From positions 1-61,456 of the forward strand of contig CATJOM010000060.1 of assembly GCA_949741915.1 (NCBI GenBank): DNA of 61,456 nucleotides. The letters are read 5' to 3'. The notes below the pieces were generated by a model that did not search any database, was not told the origin of the DNA, and was given only the letters and a program-made list of their open reading frames with translations. How positions within the stretch are numbered: the first letter of the stretch is position 1; each line of letters begins with the position of its first letter. The DNA is from an uncultured Candidatus Melainabacteria bacterium. GTDB taxonomy: Bacteria; Cyanobacteriota; Vampirovibrionia; Gastranaerophilales; Gastranaerophilaceae. Shown one piece after another: positions 53,325 to 60,242 of this stretch. The position numbers were made by a program, and so were the translations under genes.

Positions 53325-55748
53325 GTGACAGCAAACACATTGCAATTGAATATGTTTTTAAGGGCAAAGGATGGACTATCCGGCATAGTTCATTCTGCTG
53401 TCACTAAATCTGACAAAGATTTTGAAGAGCTGCGCAAAAAAATCCAAAAAACATCTGAAACGCTTGATAAAGTTGGCAAAGGAGCTCTTGTTGCAGGAGG
53501 CACATTAACAGCAATAAGCGCAGTAAACCTTAAGAGCGCCGCTGACTTTGAAACCGGAATGTCCAGTGTATCTACATTGATTGACACGAATGTTGAAAAT
53601 CTAGGCGCTATGAATAAAGAGGTTTTAAACATTGCAAAGCGCACACCCGTTGCCTTAAATGATCTGACAACATCTTTATATGACATAAGATCTGCCGGTG
53701 TTGCTGCAGAAAATCAATTCACTGTTCTTGAAAAATCAGCCCAATTAGGTGTTGCCGGGCTGGGTTCAACCGGTGAAGCGGTTGACCTTGTTACTTCATC
53801 ATTAAATGCATTTCAACTAAAGGGTGAAAAGGCCGACAGAGTATATGACACTATCTTTAAGACCGTAAAATACGGAAAAACAACAATTTCAGGAATTGCA
53901 CAGGGTTTTGGTTCTGTTGCAGGAACGGTGGCAGCTGCAGGGATAGAACTTGATGATTATATGGCAACTGTTGCAGCACTCACAACCACAGGACAGCCTG
54001 CAGCGCAAGCCCATACACAAATCAAGGCTGCGATTTCAGGAATGACAAGGGAAACAAAGGAATCCAAAAAAGTATTGCATTCATTGGGCGCGAAGAATTT
54101 TAAAGACCTCGTTCAAAAATCAGGCGGGATGGTTAGTGCCTTTGCAAAGATTACAAAACAGGTTCAGGGTAATGATGCAGCGATATTGCAGTTGTTTGGC
54201 TCAACCGAAGCATACAACGCAGTTGTCGGCATCACAACTAACCAACATAAAGCATATTTAGATACCATTAACGCCATGAGAAACGGCCCATCCCTTGTGG
54301 ATGAAGCATACATTAAAAAACTAAATACAGTTAATGCGGGTTTGCAAAGGTTTTCTAATTATGTTCAAAAAATATCAATAGATTTTGGCACATATTTAAT
54401 GCCGTATTTTAATAAATTCCTTGATATTGCAGGCAAAGGACTTGACTTTATAGACAGGCTTCCGGATGGTGTTAAAAGTTTTATGGCAGTATCAGCAGTG
54501 GCTACAGGAATAGGTCTGACTCTTTTTGGAACCCTCTCAATAGGCGCAGGAGCTGCAGTTAGAGGGTTTGACAATATGCTTGTTGCCCATAGAAGATTAA
54601 GCCGCTTTATGAGCAATAACAATTTTAGAATGCCAACGTTTGAGCTTGGAACATTTATGGGGAATATCAATAATGTTAAAGCGGCGTGGATTGGCGCCTG
54701 TACCGATATTGCAGCCCAGTTTATAGCAATGAAGTCCAGCGCAATTAAATCCATAGGCGGTTTGAGTGCAGCACTAAATGGCATGGCGGCTTCATATGCT
54801 GCAGCACCTGATAAATTCGCCTGGGCTCTTAATGGTATGGGCAATGCATTAAAATCTCCGATAAAAGGTTTGTGGGGTGCAACAAGAGCTGCATTGGCAT
54901 TTACTGGAGCACTCTTGACAAATCCCGTAACCTGGGTGGTGGGTGCTGTTGTTGTAGGTGCTGCTTTAATCTACAAATATTGGAAGCCCATATCGGGATT
55001 CTTTAAAGGAGCTTGGGAAGGAATTGTTGAAGCAACAAAGCCTCTGCATCCAATGTTTAATAAGATAGGACAAGCAATTAAACCAATTGTAGACTGGTTT
55101 AAAGCCCTAATAAAACCTGTTGAAGACGTTGATGGCAAGGCATTTAACTTGGGTAAAACCATAGGTACCACTATTGGCGGGGCCATAGTTTCTATGTTTA
55201 AATTTGGCAAATCAGTTGCTGACGCTATTAGTGGTGCTGTCAAATGGTTTATGGATTTACAGAAAGCCATGTGGAATGTTTTTAAATGGCTTAACCCTTT
55301 GTATCTTGGTTTTAGGGCCATTAAAGCGGTTGCTTCAAGAAAATCCGGCTCAGCCTTGTATTTAGGATTTACACCATTGAGTGATTCTGTTATACCAGGC
55401 TCTCCCTCTGTGTCTGCTTCACCTCTGCCGGGTTTTGCTGCAGGCGGCTTTACAAATGGTCTAAGTATTGCAGGTGAAGATGGCAAAGAGGCTGTAATAT
55501 CATTTAATCCGGTACACAGGAGCAGAAATGTCGGTATTTGGCAGCAGGCAGGCAGTATGCTTGGCATTAATGAGGATAGCAACAATAATGAGACCATTGT
55601 GCTTCGTTATGCCCCGGTTATCCAGTTAATGGGCGACCTTAAAGAAGCTCCCGCGTGGCTTTTAAAACTTCTTGATGAGCACACAAAGAAAATTTTAAGG
55701 CTGCTCGAAGCAAGAGAGAAGCGCAGAAAGGCAGGTGCTTATGCTTAG
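53325..55748 (+). CDS. Tail tape measure protein
   Basis: 807 residues. The N-terminal third matches the TP901 tape measure family (AVNLKSAADFETGMSSVSTLID, a VALNDLTTSLYDIRSAGV block, and GQPAAQAHTQIKAAISGM). A long hydrophobic region follows (about 390-410 and 525-555: LLTNPVTWVVGAVVVGAALIY). The C-terminus has ISGEDGKEAVI-like SIAGEDGKEAVISF. The start is GTG 53325 with GGAAGG upstream. Its stop TAG is created at the border of an inserted 114-bp repeat; before insertion it would have ended AYA-TAA one codon position equivalent. Confidence 0.92.
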   Translation: MTANTLQLNMFLRAKDGLSGIVHSAVTKSDKDFEELRKKIQKTSETLDKVGKGALVAGGTLTAISAVNLKSAADFETGMSSVSTLIDTNVENLGAMNKEVLNIAKRTPVALNDLTTSLYDIRSAGVAAENQFTVLEKSAQLGVAGLGSTGEAVDLVTSSLNAFQLKGEKADRVYDTIFKTVKYGKTTISGIAQGFGSVAGTVAAAGIELDDYMATVAALTTTGQPAAQAHTQIKAAISGMTRETKESKKVLHSLGAKNFKDLVQKSGGMVSAFAKITKQVQGNDAAILQLFGSTEAYNAVVGITTNQHKAYLDTINAMRNGPSLVDEAYIKKLNTVNAGLQRFSNYVQKISIDFGTYLMPYFNKFLDIAGKGLDFIDRLPDGVKSFMAVSAVATGIGLTLFGTLSIGAGAAVRGFDNMLVAHRRLSRFMSNNNFRMPTFELGTFMGNINNVKAAWIGACTDIAAQFIAMKSSAIKSIGGLSAALNGMAASYAAAPDKFAWALNGMGNALKSPIKGLWGATRAALAFTGALLTNPVTWVVGAVVVGAALIYKYWKPISGFFKGAWEGIVEATKPLHPMFNKIGQAIKPIVDWFKALIKPVEDVDGKAFNLGKTIGTTIGGAIVSMFKFGKSVADAISGAVKWFMDLQKAMWNVFKWLNPLYLGFRAIKAVASRKSGSALYLGFTPLSDSVIPGSPSVSASPLPGFAAGGFTNGLSIAGEDGKEAVISFNPVHRSRNVGIWQQAGSMLGINEDSNNNETIVLRYAPVIQLMGDLKEAPAWLLKLLDEHTKKILRLLEAREKRRKAGAYA

Positions 55749-55878
55749 CGTAAGCCAGGGTGAAGCATATGGCAAATGTGAATTTGCCATATGTGAAACC
55801 ATTGATGGGCGACGTAGGACAATCGAGCCCATTGGGACGAGATGTCCACAGGAGCAAGGAGGCAGCATTTATGCTTAA
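55741..55878 (+). CDS. 45-residue ORF formed by the inserted 114-bp element
   Basis: ATG 55741 overlaps the tape measure stop (ATGCTTAG), and the frame runs through the whole repeat unit to TAA 55876-55878, which overlaps the gpU-like start (ATGCTTAA). The peptide reads SVSQGEAYGKCEF, then TIDGRRRTIEP and RCPQEQGG, in the same phase as the repeat that is translated inside the gp35-like gene. Whether it is translated is unproven. Its position would keep ribosomes moving from the tape measure to gpU. Confidence 0.45.
   Translation: MLSVSQGEAYGKCEFAICETIDGRRRTIEPIGTRCPQEQGGSIYA
55748..55861 (+). repeat. 114-bp palindrome-containing element, copy 3, with flanking 9-bp duplication
   Basis: The unit has head GCGTAAGCCAGGGTGA, a perfect 12-bp hairpin (CATATGGCAAAT with ATTTGCCATATG) at the same place as the shorter hairpins of the other copies, box AGGACAATCGAG, the GC-rich arm and tail. 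The 9-mer TTATGCTTA occurs at 55739-55747 and again at 55869-55877, with only a few bases between unit end and second copy. Removing one copy plus the insert would rejoin the tape measure and gpU genes with an ATGCTTAA overlap. Confidence 0.85.
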
Positions 55879-56488
55879 CACCATAGGTAATACCCTAAAT
55901 TTCTTCTTAAATCAAATCGGTGATAATGATGTGACAGAGATTTTTAAGAAGGCTGAAAATACAGATACTGAAACCGAATATGCATATACCGAGCAAAAGG
56001 GCATTGTAGGGAAACCAAGCATTGTGGCAACAAATACCGGATTGCAAAGATATTCTCTTCCAGTTAAATTGCATTTTCAATATTGCAATCCTACAAAAAT
56101 TATTAAAGGTTTAAAGGAATTGGCGGAAAAACATCAGATTATAAGCTATTTTCAGGATGATGAATATAAAGGGGAATTTGTTATTACAAAGATTGTAGAA
56201 AGTCCTAAAAATCATTACAAAGACAACCTTTTATATGCAGAAATCACAGTTGATTTATTGGAATATCCAATCGATCCGGATGAAGAATATACTCCAAATG
56301 CCAATCCAAATAAAAGCTGGCTGGATAATTTGATGGAAGACAAGGCTCCATTAGTTGCAGAACCCGTAAAAAAGGCCACAGGAGCCATTAATAGTGCAGT
56401 TGTACAAACAGTGGCGGATGCTGCGCTTGATTTTGCATTAGGGCAGACTAAAAGTTATGTAAAATCAGGTACAGGAGGACTTTTATGA
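55871..56488 (+). CDS. P2 gpU-like tail protein
   Basis: With ATG 55871 the protein has 205 residues. An upstream in-frame start at 55760 lies inside the repeat and is unlikely to be original. VGKPSIVATNTGLQRYSLPVKLHFQYCNP and LKELAEKHQIISYFQDDEYKGEFVITKI resemble gpU of P2-like tails. The C-terminal 70 residues are an extension. It overlaps the gpX-like gene by 4 bp (ATGA). Confidence 0.78.
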   Translation: MLNTIGNTLNFFLNQIGDNDVTEIFKKAENTDTETEYAYTEQKGIVGKPSIVATNTGLQRYSLPVKLHFQYCNPTKIIKGLKELAEKHQIISYFQDDEYKGEFVITKIVESPKNHYKDNLLYAEITVDLLEYPIDPDEEYTPNANPNKSWLDNLMEDKAPLVAEPVKKATGAINSAVVQTVADAALDFALGQTKSYVKSGTGGLL

Positions 56489-56694
56489 GATATGCAATCT
56501 ATACCACATCTGAAAATGACGATTGGAGCAATATTGCAGCTAAGTTTTATGGTTCACCCTTTGAATATCCGAGGCTTTTAAGTGCAAACCCCGATATTCC
56601 GAAAACAGAAACTTTGCCTGCAGGACTCAAAATCAAAATCCCTGAAATACTTGAAAACAAAGAAAGGTTAAACCTGCCGCCGTGGAAAAAGTAG
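56485..56694 (+). CDS. P2 gpX-like LysM tail protein
   Basis: 69 residues: DDWSNIAAKFYGSPFEYPRLLSANP and LPAGLKIKIPE match the LysM-type fold of tail protein X. It is usually needed for baseplate or hub assembly. It overlaps both neighbours (4 bp upstream, 13 bp downstream), typical of the X-D order in P2/Mu-like phages. Confidence 0.88.
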   Translation: MRYAIYTTSENDDWSNIAAKFYGSPFEYPRLLSANPDIPKTETLPAGLKIKIPEILENKERLNLPPWKK

Positions 56695-57680
56695 TCAAAA
56701 AACCATTTATAGAAATAGTAATGAACAATAAGGATGTATCGCATATTTTAAATAAATATGTACTATCCGTAAGATACACAGATTACCTTAAGGGGCAGGC
56801 GGATGAGCTTGAGATTACTTTAAAAAACCCGGACAATCTTTTTAATGGTGACTGGTACCCGACAAAAGGCGATAAGGTAAGCGCAAAGATTGGATATGCA
56901 GGAGATGATAAAATCCTTAACTGCGGTACATTTACAATTGATGAGCCTGAATTTTCAGGAGGTTCAGAGGGTGAAACTGCTATTATAAAAGGTTTAGCAG
57001 CTTCAATAAAACAAAGCACCAGAGAAAAATGCTCCAAACAATACATTAACAAAACATTGATACAAATAGCACAGGAAATAGGCGAAAAGCACAGCTTCAC
57101 TGTTCAGGGCGAAGAGGGCTTTTTAAAAATTGCTTATGTGGCACAGTTTGATGAAACCGATTTAGCTTTCTTATACAGAATCAGCGAGCAATATGGCTAT
57201 ATTTTCAAAATAACAGATGATGTTTTGACCTTTACAAAGCTTGATATTCTGGAAAAGTCTGAATCTTTATTGACGCTTACAAGGAAGGACTTAGCTTCTT
57301 ATACGTTTACCGATACAAGCACAAAGACATATAAGGCGTGCAGGGTGCAGTATTATAATCCAAAAACGGGCAAATACCAAAGTGTTACGGTAAAGGGCTC
57401 AAAAACTGACACCAAGGGTGACACATTAAAAATCAGAGAAAAATTCCAAACAAAAGAGCAAGCTGAGGCCAGGGCAAAGGCGGGGCTGAAAAATGGTCAG
57501 AAGACTGTAACCGGTACAATTAGTCTCAAAAAGGGTAATCCATATTGTATATCCGGGGCAAATTTCAATTTAGCCGGTTTCGCCTTGTTTGATGGCAAAT
57601 ATAAGATAACCCAGGCAACTCATGAGGTGACGAGTGACAATTATACAACAAATATGGAGATAGAAAAAATTGCAGCTTAG
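56682..57680 (+). CDS. Tail hub protein (P2 gpD family)
   Basis: 332 residues, start GTG 56682 inside gpX. LSVRYTDYLKGQADELEITLKNPDNLF near residue 28, GTFTIDEPEFSGGSEG near 84, and a FDETDLAFLYRISEQYGYIF block near 152 fit the Phage_GPD (late control D) family, the hub that links tube and spike. The C-terminal repeat-like region (EAEARAKAGLKN, then GANFNLAGFALFDGKYKI) is normal. Confidence 0.9.
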   Translation: MEKVVKKPFIEIVMNNKDVSHILNKYVLSVRYTDYLKGQADELEITLKNPDNLFNGDWYPTKGDKVSAKIGYAGDDKILNCGTFTIDEPEFSGGSEGETAIIKGLAASIKQSTREKCSKQYINKTLIQIAQEIGEKHSFTVQGEEGFLKIAYVAQFDETDLAFLYRISEQYGYIFKITDDVLTFTKLDILEKSESLLTLTRKDLASYTFTDTSTKTYKACRVQYYNPKTGKYQSVTVKGSKTDTKGDTLKIREKFQTKEQAEARAKAGLKNGQKTVTGTISLKKGNPYCISGANFNLAGFALFDGKYKITQATHEVTSDNYTTNMEIEKIAA

Positions 57681-58173
57681 ATTTGGAAATATTTGTAATA
57701 TTGAAGGCTTTAGGGCAAGGGTTGAATTGCCCGATGAGGATTATGCAAAAACCGACTGGCTGCCGATTTTAGTCTCAAATTCGCTTTCTAATCAGGAAAA
57801 TAACCCTATTGATATTCAGACCCCGGTTGCTGTCTTATTGGATGAATCTGGACAGGACGGTGTAATTTTAGGGGCAATTTATACGGATTCTAACCCGCCA
57901 GCAGTGGTGGACTCAACTAAAAAATATTATCACTTCAAGGACGGCTCACACTTTGAATTTGACCCAAATACTAGTAAATTCACAGCAGATATTAAAGGTG
58001 AAGCCTCAATAAAAGCTGTTAAAACAACCTTTGAAGGGGATGTGGATGTCATAGGCAACATTACAGCTACAAAAGAAGTTTCAGACAAAAAAGGCTCAAT
58101 GCAGGCTGTTAGAGACACATATAACGGGCATACAAACCCGGATGGCGGCGTTGTTAAGGAAAAGATGGAATAG
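57670..58173 (+). CDS. Baseplate spike protein (P2 gpV family)
   Basis: 167 residues with TTG start at 57670 inside gpD (11-bp overlap). The OB-like first half (RVELPDEDYAKTDWLPILVS and VAVLLDESGQDGVILGAIY) is followed by a beta-helical spike (FKDGSHFEFDPNTSKFTADIKGEASI) and a C-terminal NGHTNPDGG tip region resembling gpV metal-binding ends (HxN/H). It would be the membrane-piercing tip. Confidence 0.9.
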   Translation: MQLRFGNICNIEGFRARVELPDEDYAKTDWLPILVSNSLSNQENNPIDIQTPVAVLLDESGQDGVILGAIYTDSNPPAVVDSTKKYYHFKDGSHFEFDPNTSKFTADIKGEASIKAVKTTFEGDVDVIGNITATKEVSDKKGSMQAVRDTYNGHTNPDGGVVKEKME

Positions 58174-58178
58174 TGATT

Positions 58179-58559
58179 ATGACAATAGTAAAGGATGTAA
58201 GACAGCTAAAAACAAAATACTGGCAGCATAAGGCAGGAACTATTGGCGAAGTTGTGACTGAGGCCGAAGATATCGGGCAATGCCTGGAGACCATTGCAAC
58301 AACTGAAAAAGGCACTGTACCTCATAATCCGAATTTAGGTTCAAATATGATGCAGTTCCAGGATAAACCTTTGAATGTTGTTGCACCAAAAATGAAGGTG
58401 GTTTTGATGAAGGATTTCAATGTGCAGGAGTCAAGGGCTTCAATTGATTCCATTGAATTCTATTATACGGATGCAAAGAATGGGCATGTGGATGTAAAAA
58501 TTGCCTACACCATTAAAACAACCGGAGAAAAAACAACGAGGGAAATCACTCTATGGTAA
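58179..58559 (+). CDS. Baseplate wedge protein (gpW/gp25 family)
   Basis: I take ATG 58179 (126 aa); a GTG two codons upstream overlaps the gpV stop. AEDIGQCLETIATTEKGTVPHNPNLG near residue 29 is the gp25/gpW signature (helix plus turn-rich segment with the P-N-x-G stretch). It recruits the sheath to the baseplate. The gpJ start overlaps its stop by 7 bp. Confidence 0.88.
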   Translation: MTIVKDVRQLKTKYWQHKAGTIGEVVTEAEDIGQCLETIATTEKGTVPHNPNLGSNMMQFQDKPLNVVAPKMKVVLMKDFNVQESRASIDSIEFYYTDAKNGHVDVKIAYTIKTTGEKTTREITLW

Positions 58560-59680
58560 ATAACGGGACTACGATTGAAAATGAATTATTCAAGCTTGAC
58601 CCTGCAGCTGATGAAGCCATGCTTGTTAAAAAGTTTGAAAAGGATACAGATAAAACTCTTTTTCCTGCCCAGTCTGAGAGGATAATGATAAGCATTATCG
58701 CATATATGGCAAATGTTGTCCTTGCAAGGATTCAAAATGCCCTAAAACTTTTCTTTATACAACATACAACCATATTCTTTTTAAGGCTATGGGGTGAATT
58801 TGTTGACTGCCCGCAATTAGGGGCTAAACAGGCGCATGATATATTGGAGGTGATATTATATGAACCTTATTCAACTGAAAAAACTTTGCCAAAAGGCAGC
58901 AAGATTCAAACGAAAGATGGTGAATATAATTTCTTAACGGATGAAGATTTAATCATTCCTGCAGGTGAAACCAAGGGTTATGTAGCAATAACATCAGAAC
59001 TTGCAGGTACTGTGCTTAATAATTATGCAGCAGGTGAAATAAACACACTTATTGAGAATTATGGATATATTAAATCCGTAAGCAATCTTAACGGTGCTAC
59101 TGGCGGCGAGGATATAGAGGATGTTGAAAGATACAGACAAAGATTGTTATCAGCGCCTGAAAAATTCTCAACAGCAGGCCCAACCGGCGCCTATGAATAT
59201 TTTGCAATGTCTGCCCACCAGGGCATTCTGGATGCCAAGGCCACATCATCCGCCCCCGGGGTTGTTGATATCTATATCTTAATAAATGACCAGCTTAATG
59301 AAAATACAGCACTTTCCGCCTTATATAACAGTGTTTCAAAGGATGAAAGACGCCCGTTGACTGATAATGTTAAAGGTCATATCGCAGAAAAGATAGAGGT
59401 TAACTACAATGCAACCGCGACATTAAAGCTGGATGCCGACTGGGATACAACAGTTATTCAAATTGAGAATGTATTAAACAAATACTTTGATACACTAAGA
59501 CAAAAATTAAATACAGAAATTGTGCCAAGTGATGCCATAGCACTAGTTAAGGCGGTTAAGGGAGTGTATGATTTTGTACCCGGCGATTTGGTAATAAAGC
59601 CGGGGTATATAAACAAATATTATGATTGCAAAATAAATAATCTGGTATTTAAAAGGCAGAGGGATAATGTTAATGCTTAA
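58553..59680 (+). CDS. Baseplate J-like protein
   Basis: 375 residues. KFEKDTDKTLFPAQSERIMI near the N-terminus, GEFVDCPQLGAKQA near 78, GATGGEDIEDVERYRQRLLSAPEKFSTAGPTGAYEYFAM (about 182-220), and AKATSSAPGVVDIYILI match the Baseplate_J/gp47 family. It forms the wedge with gpW and gpI. The overlap with the next gene is 14 bp. Confidence 0.93.
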   Translation: MVNNGTTIENELFKLDPAADEAMLVKKFEKDTDKTLFPAQSERIMISIIAYMANVVLARIQNALKLFFIQHTTIFFLRLWGEFVDCPQLGAKQAHDILEVILYEPYSTEKTLPKGSKIQTKDGEYNFLTDEDLIIPAGETKGYVAITSELAGTVLNNYAAGEINTLIENYGYIKSVSNLNGATGGEDIEDVERYRQRLLSAPEKFSTAGPTGAYEYFAMSAHQGILDAKATSSAPGVVDIYILINDQLNENTALSALYNSVSKDERRPLTDNVKGHIAEKIEVNYNATATLKLDADWDTTVIQIENVLNKYFDTLRQKLNTEIVPSDAIALVKAVKGVYDFVPGDLVIKPGYINKYYDCKINNLVFKRQRDNVNA

Positions 59681-60242
59681 TTTAATCCCTGAAAGGATAA
59701 AGGATTTATCCAATAAAACCCTTTTAAACTGTGCAAAAGAAGCCTTTAATATTGATTTAAAACCTTTTGTCTTCTTTGTGTTTGATAAAGTTGACAAAAA
59801 ATTTCTCCCTCTTCTTGCTGAGATGTTTCATATAGCAGGGAATGAAGGCTGGAACCTTGCTAAGACGGAAAAGCAAAAACGCGAATTATTAAAGAATGCC
59901 TTTAAAATGCACAAATACAAGGGCACAAAGAAGGCTTTAAAAGATGTATTGAAATCTCTTGATTTAGAGGGCAGTATTCTTGAATGGTTTGACTATGACG
60001 GCGAACCCTATTATTTCAAGGTAGTTTTAAGAGTGTTTGACAGAACACTTGATGAAGAAACCGAGGATATGCTTCTGGCTTTGATTTATGAGTTTAAGAA
60101 TACAAGAAGCTGGCTTGAAAAGATAGAGATGTATTTAGCATCAAAGGTTGAAGTAACAGTATTTACGAGGTTGTTATGCGGAGAAGTAATAACAATAAAA
60201 CCATGCAAGCCAGGAAATAAGAACATAAAAGGGAACGAGTAA
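59667..60242 (+). CDS. Tail protein I family (P2 gpI)
   Basis: 191 residues. LLNCAKEAFNIDLKPF, MHKYKGTKKALKDVLKSLDLEGSILEWFDYDGEPYYFKV and DMLLALIYEFKNTRSWLEKIEMYLA are typical of the gpI family, with the K-G-T-x-x-A-L motif near residue 89. It belongs to the baseplate wedge. A second ATG lies two codons in. Confidence 0.9.
   Translation: MLMLNLIPERIKDLSNKTLLNCAKEAFNIDLKPFVFFVFDKVDKKFLPLLAEMFHIAGNEGWNLAKTEKQKRELLKNAFKMHKYKGTKKALKDVLKSLDLEGSILEWFDYDGEPYYFKVVLRVFDRTLDEETEDMLLALIYEFKNTRSWLEKIEMYLASKVEVTVFTRLLCGEVITIKPCKPGNKNIKGNE

Noticed and set aside
40524-55878. Diversity-generating retroelement or CRISPR interpretation of the repeats
   Set aside because: No reverse transcriptase, no template/variable repeat with adenine-specific changes, no regular spacers; differences are spread over all bases.
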